Shown: positions 22,871 to 35,574, numbered from the stretch's first letter. The stretch: 64,000 nucleotides of DNA from Ilex aquifolium (GCA_951799425.1 OX637403.1:22782811-22846810); one strand, 5' to 3'. Made by a program: numbers and translations. Notes: generated by a model not told the origin, from the sequence alone.

Positions 22871-25064
22871 TGTAACGCCCCAAATACCATCCTGGACGGC
22901 ATTACATTTTGAAACCATTCATGTCATGAGAGCAACTAAATATATATATCCATCAAATAAGAAACATTCTTAATTTAACAAAATTCGGGCAGAGTCTCCT
23001 TCGTACGGGAAGCTCTCCCAAAACTCACAACCTGTACATTTATAATACCTTGACCACACCGGGTCTATCTAACCATCAAATCCAAAATATTTCATTCACC
23101 ATATATACTATCCACAACAATCATCCCAAAAGAATAAGTCAAACTAAGGCCATTACAACCCAAAAGAATTACATGAATATATTGCAGCGGAATTTCAAAA
23201 GAAACTAGACTTTACAATATTTGTACATATTGGTTCCTAGTCTAGTACAAAAATAAAAGGGGCATCTCTAAAGGTCCCACTCGGGATCCAGGTACCCCTC
23301 TAATGAGGCTTCCCCAAGGCCTGGCTCATTAGCGTCAAGCTCCTCCTCTATAGCATAATCTGAAAAATGTTAATTGTAGGGGATGAGCACGAAGCTCTGT
23401 AGCAAAATCTTCCTAAACTCAAACAAGGTTTAGGAAAGCATATAAAACGGTTGGTCTCATTTTCACAAATAGCATATATAACATTTTGAAGGAAAAGCAG
23501 GACATTTTAAATAGATCTCAAGTTTAAATGTTCGTAATAATTTAAATGAACCGTAAAACCCAGTCACAATTAATACCATAACCATTTCCAACAAGTTCTT
23601 GTGGAGTCCCATACCTCCACAAGCACTTGTTAGAAACCATTCCGTAACAATAATAATAATCTCATGTTCTCATGTATATTGATTGCTTCCCATGAATCTA
23701 CCCAACGACTTATACCTAGTTCACCCATCACCATCACAATCACAAGCACTTTAGGAAGAGGCATCTACCATCCCAATGGCAGTGACGAATTCCTTCCCAG
23801 GAAAGGTATACCACCCCTCGTTTGAACTCCAGTGAACAATAGTGGTGGTTATTACCAAATAACCACCCACTACAAGTGTTAGGCAACCATCTCACCCCCA
23901 CCGGGATAGACTAACCTCTAACACTCTACGGCAATGCTCGAAGGCAATTCAAATCCATCACAACAATCATACAAGAGATATCATTACAAACATTTTCTCA
24001 ATTTACCAGAAATCCCAAAATCCCCAAATTTCACAATTTGTACCATAGCATAATTGAAGAAAAAGAGCGAGAGATCACCATAAACATCATGTTGTTATAC
24101 AATATCAAGCACTAAGGTTTTGATGGTGAGAACAAAGAAAATGTAAAGAGGAAAAATTCATTTTTCTTAAAACTAGGGTTTGAGAATGAAAAAGGGACCT
24201 TTAATGGTTACCTAACTACCACAATATTTAAAACATGGCAATAAATGCAAGAGGATCAAGAATCAAGTAAATAATAGCAAGTATATATGATTTTGAACCA
24301 AAAGAATACATATAATTTAATCCTAGCCTCAATGTAAGAGAATAGGAAGAAATCCCCTACCTTAATGTTATTGGAATCTAGGGCTTAAATCTTGAATCAC
24401 TTAGGAACTCCTTGTCTCCCCCTTTGACCTTGAGTTTCTTCTTTCTCTCTTCCTCTCTAAGTGTCTCTAGTAGGGTTAGGGTGAGAGTGAGGTGAAGAAA
24501 TGGGATAAATGAGGTGTGGGATGGGTTTCATAACACAAGAATCCCAACTTTTTAACTGTTCGGCGCGCATCAGGCGAATCATACCGGTACGGTATGGTAC
24601 CGGTACCCAGTATCGGTACGCAGAACCTTCTGGAGTCGAAGTACCGGTACTGTATGGTACCGGTACGCAGTACCGGTACACTTTGTCTGCTGCAACTTCC
24701 AGGGCAGTTTTGACCCATTTAGAGGTCGAATTGGAAAATTTTCATGAAACACACTTTTGTAGCCCTCGATGTCTACTATCTACTGTAACAATTTCAGATC
24801 CATTAGACTTAAGGATAAAAAGTTATGAGCGAGATACTAGACAGTGTCCAAAAATTTTTTCACCCAAATTTTAACTAAAATGTGATTTCATTCTGGAACA
24901 CTTCCAAACTTCTACAATACCCTCTATTACCTCATCTAACACTTTATCTCTACTCTTTCAACTTACATATTTCATGCATACATTCTTACATATCTTAACA
25001 CCTCCCACATAATTATTTACTCTATATCCATATACATATATAAAAGAAAATGCGGGGTGTTACA
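22871..25064 (-). mobile_element. Tekay 3' LTR, complete, 2.2 kb
   Basis: Starts TGTAACGCCCC and ends GGGGTGTTACA in plus-strand reading. Positions from about 23620 on are repeated in direct orientation at 34102-35534. Contains a GATGAGCACGAAGCTC motif at 23382 and a GGTACC-rich cluster at 24585-24685. Confidence 0.9.
24585..24685. repeat. GGTACC/ACCGGT palindrome cluster in the Tekay 3' LTR
   Basis: The octamer ACCGGTAC or its variants occurs about seven times in 100 bp, built of overlapping palindromes (TACCGGTA, GGTACC). The other LTR copy has a related but rearranged cluster at 35055-35150. Confidence 0.85.
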
Positions 25065-25080
25065 ATCCACCCCCCTTAAA
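25065..25080 (-). other. Tekay polypurine tract
   Basis: On the minus strand AAGGGGGGTGGATTG directly abuts the 3' LTR start TGTAACACC. This is the position and composition of a plus-strand priming site. Confidence 0.8.
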
Positions 25081-25105
25081 GAAAGTTTCGTCCTCGAAAC
25101 TTACC

Positions 25106-28100
25106 TCAAGTAATGAACAAATATGGATACTTCTCCCGCATCTCCAACTCCGGTTCCCAAGTAGCTTCCTCCACTCCGTGATGTTGCCACAAAACCTTCA
25201 CTAGTCGGATGACTTTGTTACGGAGCACCTTCTCTTTGGCATCGAGAATCTTCAACGGTTGTTCCTCATAGGTTGCTCCCTCTTGAATTTCAATATCTTC
25301 CAAGTCTACGACCGGCGTTGCATCCGATTGACACTTTCTCAACATCGACACGTGGAACATGTCGTGTACCCCAGACAACTAAGCTGGTAATCGCAACTGA
25401 TACGCCGCTTTGCCCACAACTTTGATCACTTCAAATGGCCCGGTATATCTTGGCGCTAACTTTCCCTTCTTGCCGAATCAAAACACGCCCTTCTTGGGTG
25501 ACACCTTGAGAAATACGTAGTCTCCCACCGTGAATTCCAAGGGTCTTCGTCTGTGGTCCGCATAGCTCTTCTGTCTACTTTGCGCCGTCCGTAGCCTCTC
25601 TCGGATGAGTTGAATCTTCTCCGTAGTTTCTCGAACAATGTCCGGTCCCAACAAACTACTCTCGCCGGCTTCTAACCAACACGTCGGTGATCGGCATGGT
25701 CTTCCATACAATGCTTCATACGGTGTCATCCCAATACTTTCCTGATAGCTATTGTTGTATGCAAATTCCACCAACGGAAAATGGTCAATCCAACCTCCCT
25801 TGAAGTCCAACACACAAGCACGCAACATGTCTTCTAGAATCTGGATTACCCTCTCGGATTGGCCATCCGTTTGGGGATGAAAAGCGGTGCTGAAGTGCAA
25901 CTCTGTCCCCATAGCTCTTTGAAGACTTTGTCAAAATTGCGCTACAAAACGAGAATCACGATCCGACACAATGGATAATGGAACTCCATGCAATCTCACT
26001 ATCTCGCGAATATAGAGCTTGCTCAGGGTCTCTAACGTGTCGGTGGTCTTCATACCCAAGAAGTGAGCGGACTTGGTGAGTCTATCAACAATGACCCATA
26101 CGACATTATGCCCTCGTGAAGTCCGTGGAAAACCTGACACGAAGTCCATGGTGATGTGATCCCACTTTCACTCTGGAATGGGCAAAGACTGTAGGACTCC
26201 CCCTGGCCTTTGATGCTCAATCTTCACCTGCTGGCACACCACACATTTTACCACATACTTGGCCACATCTCGCTTCATTCCCCTCCACCAGTATTGACGC
26301 TTCATGTCCCTATACATCTTTGTGCTACCGGGGTGGATAGCAAACTTGGAGCGATGACACTCTCCAAGTATTTCCTCCTTTAGGGACGAATCATTGGGAA
26401 CACATAGCTTTTCCCCATATCTCAACTCTCCATTCTTTCAAGACCATCCTTCAATCGCTTCTCCATTCTCCAATCGGGCTCTAATCAAATCGAGTTCCGA
26501 ATCCAGGCATTGCAACTCCACCACCCGTTGTAGAAGCGTCGGTTGAGCTACAAGGTTGAATAGATATGGTTGATACTCCGGTCCATCCACCCATAGCTCG
26601 TAATCCTCCAATGCATCCATCATTTTCCACCTATTTATCGCAAGAGAATTGATTTCACCCTGAGACTTCCTGCTGAGGGCGTCAGCAACTACATTGGCCT
26701 TCCCCGGATGGTAGTTGAGCGTGAACTCATAATCTTCCAAGTACTCAATCCACCTTCTCTGACGGAGATTCAAGTCTTTCTGTGTGAAGATATACTTGAG
26801 GCTTTTATGATCCGAGAACACTTGAAATTTCTCCCCGTATAAATAACATCTCCACAACTTAAGAGCAAACACCACTGCAGCCAGCTCCAAGTCGTGTGTG
26901 GGATAATTCTGCTCATGCATCTTGAGTTGCCTCAAACCATAAGCCACTACCTTCCCCTCTTGCATTAAAACGCATCCCAAGCCTCGTAGGGAAGCATCGG
27001 TGTAGACATCGTAGCCCTCCCCACTACTCGGAATAATGAGGATTGGTGCCGTCGTCAATTTCTCCTTCAAGGTGCGAAAAGCTAGTTCACACGCTTGAGT
27101 CCACAAAAATTTCTCCCCCTTCTTTGTGAGGCGAGTCATCGGCATCGCAAGCTTGGAGAACCCTTCCACAAACCTACGATAATAGCCGGCTAACCCCAAG
27201 AAACTCCGTACTTCCGTCACGTTCTTCGGTGGTTCCCATTTCATCACGGCCTCAATCTTTACGGAATCGACGGCTACTCCTTGTTCGGACACCACATGGC
27301 CAAGGAACTTCACTTCCTTCATCCAAAAGTCACACTTGCTCATCTTCGCATATAACTTATGTTCTCTCAATGTTTGTAGCACAACAGAGAGATGATGAGC
27401 GTGTTCCTCCTGAGTCTGTGAGTAAACCAGTATGTCATCAATAAACACAATGACAAATTGATCGAGGTAAGGCCGGAAGACTCTGTGCATCAAATCCATG
27501 AAGGCTGCGGGGGCATTAGTCAATCCGAACGGCATCACCGTATACTCGAAATGACCATACCGGGTACGGAAAGTAGTCTTAGGAATATCCTCCTCCTTAA
27601 TCCGCAGCTGATGATACCCCGTGCGAAGATCAATCTTGGAGTAATACTTCGAACCCTTCAACTGATCAAATAAGTCATCAATTCTCGGCAATGGATACTT
27701 ATTCTTCACGGTAACCCGATTCAACCTCCGGTAATCCGTGCACAACCGTAGAGTCTCATCCGTTTTCTTCACAAAGAGGACCGGGGCTCCCCAGGGTGAA
27801 GTGTTTAGACGGATAAACCCAATCGCCAACAAATGATCCAACTGCTTCCTTAGTTCCTTCAATTCCAAAGGTGCCATCCGGTAGGGAGCAATGGATATGG
27901 GTTCGGTTCCCGGATAGAGATCGATCTTGAACTCAATTTCCCTATGTGGCGGTAATCCAGGTAATTCCTCGGGAAAAACATCCGAAAACTCCGATACAAT
28001 TAAAACCACATCCGTATGGAGTTTATCCCTGTCATCTCCCATCAAGCTAGCTAAAAAACTCAATTGACTTCCCGCTTTCGCTTTTAAGAATCTACTACCC

Positions 28101-28700
28101 GTAGTAGGAAATGGATGGGAAGAATCTCGGTTATTCACAAAACTGAAAACAACTTCCCCCGGTAACTGAAATGTAATCCGTTTGCGGAAACAATCCATTA
28201 CCGCCCGGAAAGCGGACAACAAGTTCATTCCGAAAATCACGTCATACCCCTTTATCTCTAAAGCAATCAAGTCCACAATCAATTCGTGCTCCCCAATGCG
28301 AAGCACGCAATCCTTGCAGACTCGGCTAGTATCTAACCGTTCTCCCGTGGGCAAGCTAATGTTCATAACATGCTCTAACTTCGCGAAACTCAATCCCAAA
28401 TCAAGTGCGTATGCCATGCGTACAAATGAGTGTGTTGCACCGGGGTCAAATAATATTCGGGCCCAAGAATTGTAAATAAGGACAATACCTTCCACCACGG
28501 CATTGGCCATGTCCTCCTCCGGCTGAGTCAAAGCAAATACTCTCCCCTGAGTGGCGCCGCCTGGGGCTAGAGTTCCCAACGGCCTCTGCTGCTGTAGTGG
28601 CTTGTTTGCAGCCACTTGGCCTATCGCTTGGTTGGCCCTCGGTGGAAGCGATGGGCAATTGTGTCTGAAGTGCCCCACTCCTCCACATGCGAAACACTGA
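25106..28700 (-). pseudogene. Tekay pol remnant with chromodomain
   Basis: Domains in order: aspartic protease (DPGATHSF), reverse transcriptase ([10 protein letters not shown]), RNase H (YTDAS), HHCC integrase zinc region, integrase core (HPQTDGQSERV) and a C-terminal chromodomain (about 25380-25106; VLWQHHGVEEATWEPE). The chromodomain with this layout marks the Tekay/Del clade. Broken in several places, inactive. Confidence 0.9.
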
Positions 28701-29440
28701 CAAGGGTCTGTGGCTGTCCTCCCCGGTACACCTCCTGCTCCTCGAGCTATCTAAGGTCTCTGTCCCCCTGCCTGATCCGGGCGCCGATAAGGTGCCGCTC
28801 GCTGTACTCCACTGCCGTTAGCACCCGTCCTGATCGGGCCTCCCCTCATAAGGCTCTGTCGCCGCTGAATATCCTCCATGTCTCTCTCCACGAGTGCGGC
28901 TCTATCAACAATATCCCCATACTCTCGGATCTTGAGAGCCACCAGCTTCTCCCTGATAGTCGGCCTCAAGCCCTGTTCAAAGCGCTTGGTCCTGTCGGCC
29001 TTAGTAGCTATAAACTCCGTAGCGTAACAGGATAGCTCATCAAACCTCCTCTCATACTCGGCCACAGACATGCTGCCCTGTCTTAGAGCAAGAAAATCGG
29101 CCTTCATCCGGTCTCTGACTGATTCCGGAAAGTACTTGTTTTGGAAGATTTCGTCGAACTCCTCCCAAATAAGTGTATCGGTGTTCCTCCTTCGTTTCAC
29201 TGAGTCCCACCAATGGTCTGCCTCCCCCTCGAACAGGTAGGTAGCTATACCCACCCGCAAGTCCTCGGCAACTCCCATGCCGTCACATATCTTCTTCACT
29301 CGGCGGATCCATCTATCCGCATCCAAAGGGTTAGAGCTCCCTTGGAAAGTAGGTGGGTGTTGCCTCAGAAACTCTCGGAGAACTAGCATTCTCCTATTCT
29401 CCTCTCCGTTGCCCGGTACCTGAGCTAGAGGATGAGTGAT
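28700..29440 (-). pseudogene. Tekay gag remnant
   Basis: Capsid-type region with FLRQHPPTFQGSSNPLDADR and FYLFEGEA-like sequence (YLFEGEADHWW), followed by a Cys-rich knuckle area. It stops at the Athila LTR, so the N-terminal part is missing from this side. Confidence 0.85.
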
Positions 29441-30980
29441 TAGCACTCAAAAGTAGCATATTGTTACACTCTTTTTGGACTAATTATACTTTGATGGAGT
29501 TTAAATGATGATATTTTAGGTTCTAAAGTGAAGGGAAGTCCAAAGGCATCCAAGAAGTACATCTGAGGGTAACAAGCAGCTCCTTAAGGACATAAACTGA
29601 AAAAAAACGTCACCCAACGTCCGAATGTCCAGTGAAACCCTGATGAAGACTGGTGGATGAAGACCGGTGGATGAAGACCGGTAGATGAAGACTGGTAGTT
29701 GGTTCAATATTTTGGCCTATAAATAGACCCATTGTTGGAACATTTTAAAAAAGAATTTAGAGAGCAAAATTTCTTTCATCTTTTGTAGCTTCCATTTTAA
29801 TTCATGTATTGAAGATTTTATGCTTATGTTCTTATGGTAAGAGTTCTTTCTTCTAATTGTCATTTCTTTATAGCTTTCATATTTACTTGCTTGTATAAAT
29901 ATAATGGAAGGCTGAGCCTCCTCTTCTAATTGTCATTTCTTTATAGCTTTTATATTTACTTGCTTGTATAACCATAATGGAAGGCTGAGCCTCCTCTTCT
30001 AATTGTTACTTGTATTTGCATACATCAAGAGATATAGCTTATCCTTCGGTTGTGGTGGAAACCCTCCAAGGATAACTAGCTTTCTTCTATTTTATTGTTC
30101 ATGCATTTTACTTCCATTGCTTGAGCATCCTTCTTCTTAGAGGAGTGAAACTCTCCCACCTTTTTAGCGCTTTACCAAAGCCGGGAAGGGTGGAACGTGA
30201 TTCACTCGTTCTCTGTCGAAGAACGACTCCTTGTTTAGCTATTTTACTTTAAAGCATTTCACTTCTAGTGCTTGAGCATTTTACTTTGTAACACCTTTGC
30301 TTATGGGGATGAGTACCATTCATCATTCTAGCTTTACCATAGCTATGAAGGGTGAGTAGTCCTCATTCACTCTTTGGGAAGGGATGATAGATATGTAAAA
30401 GATTAATCCGGACATTATGTTTGTGTATCACCTTTATGCTTAAATGTTCTATACTCCACTTGATTTTTGGGTGATTGAATGCACCTAGCAAAGTAAAGGT
30501 ACTTTGTATAATCAACGGATCTTTCTATGATAAATGGATGACTCCTACATGGAAAGATCCATTGATTCAAGGCAAGTACCCTAACTAACTCTTCATGACA
30601 AACTTTCAATGTCCACCATTATTGCACTTCATTCCTATCTTCCGATTAATTTGCCGTTGACACGGGAGTTAATTGAGTTATAAAGCACAAACATAATGCA
30701 CCGGACAATCAACTACATATTCTGATTCCCGAACCAAAGAGTGTTTGTTACATTTAATCATCTTATATTTTGTCTAGAAAAATACCCATTGGAAAGAATC
30801 TTACATTCTATCCAAAACTTCCCACAACTTCAAAATCATAATATTTCCAGTTACAAGTCTTTCTCACTATTTACTTCAAAGAACACCAACCATAGTTCCC
30901 TGAGGATTCGACTCTGGACTCAAACCAGATTATTACTACAACTTGACCGCCTGCACTTGGGTGTACACATTTCGGATCAA
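29437..30980 (+). mobile_element. Athila 5' LTR
   Basis: Begins TGATTAGCACTC at the junction with Tekay gag. Contains four 15-bp units of GATGAAGACYGGTRG at about 29643-29700, a TATA box (CCTATAAATAG) at about 29715, and a tandem duplication of about 73 bp at 29851-30000. The right edge is not exact; it lies just before the primer binding site. Confidence 0.7.
29713..29725 (+). promoter_or_regulatory. TATA box of the Athila LTR
   Basis: GCCTATAAATAGACC is a good plant TATA motif, placed just after the 15-bp repeats, suggesting the repeats lie in the U3 upstream region. Confidence 0.6.
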
Positions 30981-30990
30981 GTCAAGTTTT

Positions 30991-31008
30991 TGGCGCCGTT
31001 GTCGGGGA
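30991..31008 (+). other. Athila primer binding site, tRNA-Asp type
   Basis: TGGCGCCGTTGTCGGGGA matches the complement of the 3' end of plant tRNA-Asp with one difference. Typical of Athila elements. Confidence 0.85.
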
Positions 31009-31096
31009 ATCATAAAAGGTGCTCTTTTTAGAAAAAGGTGAAAAAACCTCTCTTTTTGTATATATTTTTGCCTTATTGTGAATAATTTTTTTTTTT

Positions 31097-32932
31097 ATGA
31101 CTGACACCAATCGCCTCTTTCAAAATTTGCCTGCTGAATCTTCTTTGTCTGTAAATCAACTTGAACCACCTTCACCCAAATCAGAAGCCGATTCTTGTAA
31201 CTTCAATATGGCAAATATTGATAGGCAGGGTGAAGATCATGTGAGAGAGGGGGAAGTACCCAACATTCGAACATTGCGGGATTACTTACATCCCACAAGG
31301 AATAATGTCCCCTCTTGTTTTGTTTTTCCGGAGAATGCGCCCCACTTCACTGTGAAGACGGGGACAGTTCAATTACTCCCTCAATTCCATGGATTTGAAT
31401 CTGAAAATCCATATCTGCACATAAAAGATTTTGAGGAGGTATGTGGAACTTTTCAAGACAATTCTGAACTAGCCAAAATGAAACTTTTCCCTTTTTCTTT
31501 AAAGGACAAAGCCAAACAATGGTTAAATTCTTTAAAAGCTCTTTCAATCCCTAATTGGCAGGCTCTACAGAATGAATTTTTCAGAAAATTCTTTCCTCTG
31601 CACCGCACTAATGCACTCAAAAGACAAATCATGAATTTTTCGGTCAAAGAAGGGGAAACTTTTTATCAAAGCTGGGAGAGATTCAAAGATCTTCTCCAAT
31701 CTTGTCCACACCATGCTTTTGAAAATTGGACTTTGGCAGGTTTTTTCTATGATTCCTTGCCCACTAGGTTACGACAGTTTGTCGAAATGATGGCTCAAGG
31801 AGAGTTCATGGGAAAAAGTCCGGAGGAGGCATTCAATTTTTTTGATACCATATCTGACAGTTCTCAAATGTGGGACTCAGCCTCTCCTACCACTGTAGAA
31901 GCCAAACCACCTACTTTCCAAGGGGGTAAGTATGTCTTGAGAGAAGATGATGATCTTAGAGCAAAAATGTCCACTTTGTCTCGAAAGCTTGAAGCTTTAG
32001 AGATGAAAAAGGTCCATCAAGTTGATGTTGTCCCTCCCACAGAACAAGTGTGTGGGATTTGTGCGCTAACAGGGCATCCTACTGGGGAATGCCCGACCAT
32101 TCCGGCATTCAAAGAAGTTTTGTTGGAACAAACAAATGTCATTTCCAATTTCAACAAGCCTTACTCCAACCCATACTCTGAAACATACAATCCAGGGTGG
32201 CGGAACCACCCAAATTTCAGTTGGAGAAACACACAACCAACCCCCATGAATCAGCAACAAAGTCCACAACAACCACCTCAAGGACCTCCACAATATCCTC
32301 ATCAACAAGGGCCACCACATCCACCTCAAGTACCTCCACAATATCCTCCATATCAACCACCACACAAAAGGAGCCTTGAAGATACATTGAATCAATTCAT
32401 GCAAACCCAAATGAACTATAACAATAGTTCTACTCAGGCTTTTATTGATTTCAAGGCCCAGACCACACAATCTTTTGAGGATCTCAAAGGCCACATTCAA
32501 AAGTTGACCCAGTCCATGAGCACACATGAGAAGGGAAAATTTCCTGCCCAACCAAAGCCTCCACAAAGCCAATTTCAGGTGGGAAATCCATCAACTATGG
32601 AAACTCCACAAGACCAAGCCAAAACTGTCACCACATTGAGAAGTGGCAAAAAGATTGACAAGTCCATCAGAAACATGCTGATTCCAGACCCAAAACCAGA
32701 CTCAATTCCAGCCAACCCATTAAGTGAGCCAGAACTTGCAACAAAAAATGACTGTGATCCCATGATTGAACAAGAACTAGAGCCATCAAGGGAAGAAGAA
32801 CCCTCGTGTTCTATTCCTGCTCCTTTCCCTCATAGACTCAAGAGCATACAGAAAGAAAACAATCAGTCTGAAATTTATGAGCTTTTCAAGCAAGTAAAAA
32901 TCAACATCCCACTTCTGGATGCAATCCAATAG
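31097..32932 (+). pseudogene. Athila gag
   Basis: An Athila-type gag of about 611 codons with FVFPENAPHF, PQFHGFESENPYLHIKDFEE and the capsid stretch PFSLKDKAKQWLNSL. A single CCHC-like knuckle (CGICALTGHPTGEC) lies near 32055, and a Gln/Pro-rich segment covers about 32210-32370. Gag forms the particle. A fossil. Confidence 0.9.
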
Positions 32933-32939
32933 GTTCCAG

Positions 32940-34085
32940 CTTATGCCAAGTTTTTAAAAGACTTGTGCACAGTGAAAAGAAGCCAAAATGTTCAAAAAAT
33001 AGCCTTCCTCACAGAGCAAGCCAGTGCCCTACTTCAACACAAAATCCCTCCAAAGTGCGAAGATCCAGGGTGCCCCACTGTGTCATGTGTCATTGGAAAT
33101 TTCAAAATTGAGCAAGCATTGTTAGACCTTGGAGCTAGTGTCAACTTGCTTCCTTTCTCTGTCTACCAGCAGTTGAGTTTAGGTGAACTCAAACCCACTT
33201 GCATCACACTCCAATTGGCAGATAGATCTGTAAAAATTCCTAGGGGTATTGTTGAAGATGTACTTGTCCAAGTGGATAATTTTGTCTTCCCTGTAGACTT
33301 CATTGTTCTAGATACTCATCCAGAAGTTCATTCAGAAACTCCAATTCCTGTCATTCTTGGTCGACATTTTCTAGCAACCTCCAATGCACTAATCAATTGC
33401 AGGAATGGTATTATGAAATTGACTTTTGGGAATATGACTCTCGAAATGAACGTCTTTGACATTGCAAAACACCCAAGAGAGTACGAGGAGGTAGGAGAAA
33501 TAAATTCCATTGAGTCATTGATACAAGCACATCTGAATGACTCATTCTGTGAGGATCTTAGTGAATCAACTTTGTCAAAATCTGACTCATCTGACTCTCT
33601 GGAACAAAACTCCATTGAGTGCCCTATCTTCAATGTGGGGACATGGGCTCCTAAATTTGAAGAAATTTCATCAAGTGGTACAAAACCACTATCTTCAAGT
33701 GACAGGCCACCAAAGCCTGAACTGAAACCGCTCCCATCTGATCTCAAGTATGCATTTTTAGGTGAGGATAAATCTTACCCAGTGGTAATTTCTTCAAAAA
33801 TCACAGACTTGCAAGAAGCTCAATTAATTGAAGTTCTTAAAAGTCATAAAAGCACCATTGGGTGGACCATCGCTGATTTGAAAGGTATAAGCCCGTTAAT
33901 TTGTAATCATGTCATATACCTTGAAGAGGACTCAAAACCCTCTCGTCAAATGCAGCGACGATTGAATCCTCACATGAAAGAGGTTGTGAGACTGGAAGTG
34001 CTCAAACTCTTGGATGCAGGGATAATTTTTCCTATCTCCGATAGCAAATGGGTTAGTCCAACCCAAGTTGTACCAAAGAAATCTG
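32940..34085 (+). pseudogene. Athila protease and start of reverse transcriptase
   Basis: Contains the aspartic protease motif LLDLGASVNLLP at about 33120, followed by the start of reverse transcriptase (ALKGI-type linker; RRLNPHMKEVV and WVSPTQVVPKKS). The homology then stops at the boundary with Tekay LTR sequence. Confidence 0.85.
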
Positions 34086-34101
34086 TAACAATAATAATAA
34101 T

Positions 34102-35534
34102 CACTTGTTGGAAACCATTCCGTAACAATAATAATAATCTCATGTTCTCATGTATATTGATTGCTTCCCATGAATCTACCCAACGACTTATACCTAGTTC
34201 ACCCATCACCATCACAATCACAAGCACTTTAGGAAGAGGCGTCTACCATCCCAATGGCAGTGACGAATTCCTTCCCAGGAAAGGTATACCACCCCTCGTT
34301 CGAACTCCAGTGAACAATAGTGGTGGTTATTACCAAATAACCACCCACTACAAGTGTTAGGCAACCATCTCACCCCCACCGGGATAGACTAACCTCTAAC
34401 ACTCTACGGCAATGCTCGAAGGCAATTCAAGTCCATCACAACAATCATACAAGAGATATCATTACAAACATTTTCTCAATTTACCAGAAATCCCAAAATC
34501 CCCAAATTTCACAATTTGTACCATAGCATAATTGAAGAAAAAGAGCGAGAGATCACCATAAACATCATGTTGTTATACAATATCAAGCACTAAGGTTTTG
34601 ATGGTGAGAACAAAGAAAATGTAAAGAGGAAAAATTTATTTTTCTTAAAACTAGGGTTTGAGAATGAAAAAGGGACCTTTAATGGTTACCCAACTACCAC
34701 AATATTTAAAACATGGCAATAAAGAGGATCAAGAATCAAGTAAATAATAGCAAGTATATATGATTTTGAACCAAAAGAATACATATAATTTAATCCTAGC
34801 CTCAATGTAAGAGAATAGGAAGAAATCTCCTACCTTAATGTTATTGGAATCTAGGGCTTAAATCTTGAATCACTTAGGAACTCTTTGTCTCCCCCTTTGA
34901 CCTTGAGTTTCTTCTTTCTCTCTTCCTCCCTAAGTGTCTCTAGTAGGGTTAGGGTGAGAGTGAGGTGAAGAAATGGGATAAATGAGGTGTGGGATGGGTT
35001 TTATAACACAAGAATCCCGACTTTTTAACTGTTCGGCGCGCATCAGGCGAATCATACCGGTACCCAGTACCGGTACGGTATGGTACCGGTACCCAGTACC
35101 GGTATGCAGAACCTTCTGGAGTCGAAGTACCGGTACACAGTACCGGTACACTTTGTCTGCTGCAACTTTCAGGGCAGTTTTGACCCATTTAGAGGTCGAA
35201 TTGGAAAATTTTCATGAGACACACTTTTGTAGCCCTCGATGTCTACTATCTATTGTAACAATTTCAGATCCATTAGACTTAAGGATAAAAAGTTATGAGC
35301 AAGATACTAGACAGTGTCCAAAATCTTTTTCACCCAAATTTTAACTAAAATGTGATTTCATTCCGGAACACTTCCAAAATTCTACAATACCCTCTATTAC
35401 CTCATCTAACACTTTATCTCTACTCTTTCAACTTACATATTTCATGCATACATTCTTACATATCTTAACACCTCCCACATAATTATTTACTCTATATCCA
35501 TATACATATATAAAAGAAAATGCGGGGTGTTACA
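34102..35534 (-). mobile_element. Tekay 5' LTR, partial
   Basis: Direct repeat of about 23620-25064, ending GGGGTGTTACA before the ATTTT duplication. A 17-bp string (GTAACAATAATAATAAT) occurs just left of its edge at about 34086 and again inside at about 34125. About 19 base differences and one 5-bp length difference from the other copy, nearly all transitions. Confidence 0.9.
35055..35150. repeat. GGTACC/ACCGGT palindrome cluster in the partial Tekay LTR
   Basis: Counterpart of 24585-24685, with a different number and order of ACCGGTAC units, while the surrounding LTR sequence is about 98.6 percent identical. Confidence 0.85.
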
Positions 35535-35574
35535 ATTTTTGCCCTTAGTGTTCTACAATTTGGAAAATTTGAAT

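Larger units (their letters stand above)
29437..34085 (+). mobile_element. Partial Athila (Ty3/gypsy) element nested in Tekay
   Basis: Plus-strand element opposite in orientation to its Tekay host. Parts: 5' LTR (about 29437-30980), primer binding site, gag, protease and the start of reverse transcriptase. The rest of pol and the 3' LTR are absent. The retained part is well preserved with about one break. Because only one LTR is present, its age cannot be measured; it must be younger than the Tekay insertion it sits in. Confidence 0.85.
22871..35534 (-). mobile_element. Tekay-type Ty3/gypsy chromovirus with nested Athila
   Basis: LTR retrotransposon on the minus strand, flanked by the 5-bp duplication ATTTT (22866-22870 and 35535-35539). 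Order in its own direction: partial 5' LTR (35534 to about 34100), Athila insertion, gag (about 29440-28700), pol with protease, reverse transcriptase, RNase H, integrase and C-terminal chromodomain (about 28700-25110), polypurine tract, complete 3' LTR. The coding part has roughly five breaks, so it is inactive. LTR copies differ by about 1.4 percent, suggesting insertion about 0.5 to 1.5 million years ago depending on the assumed rate. Inserted into the MULE. Confidence 0.9.

Noticed and set aside
24457-24874. Open frames on both strands with repeating VPVPYRTGT, repeated at 34930-35344
   Set aside because: They arise from the GGTACC palindrome cluster of the Tekay LTR, not a protein.
32066-32572. 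168-codon minus-strand frame opposite Athila gag
   Set aside because: Shadow of the Gln/Pro-rich part of gag; Trp/Leu-rich composition typical of such antisense frames.
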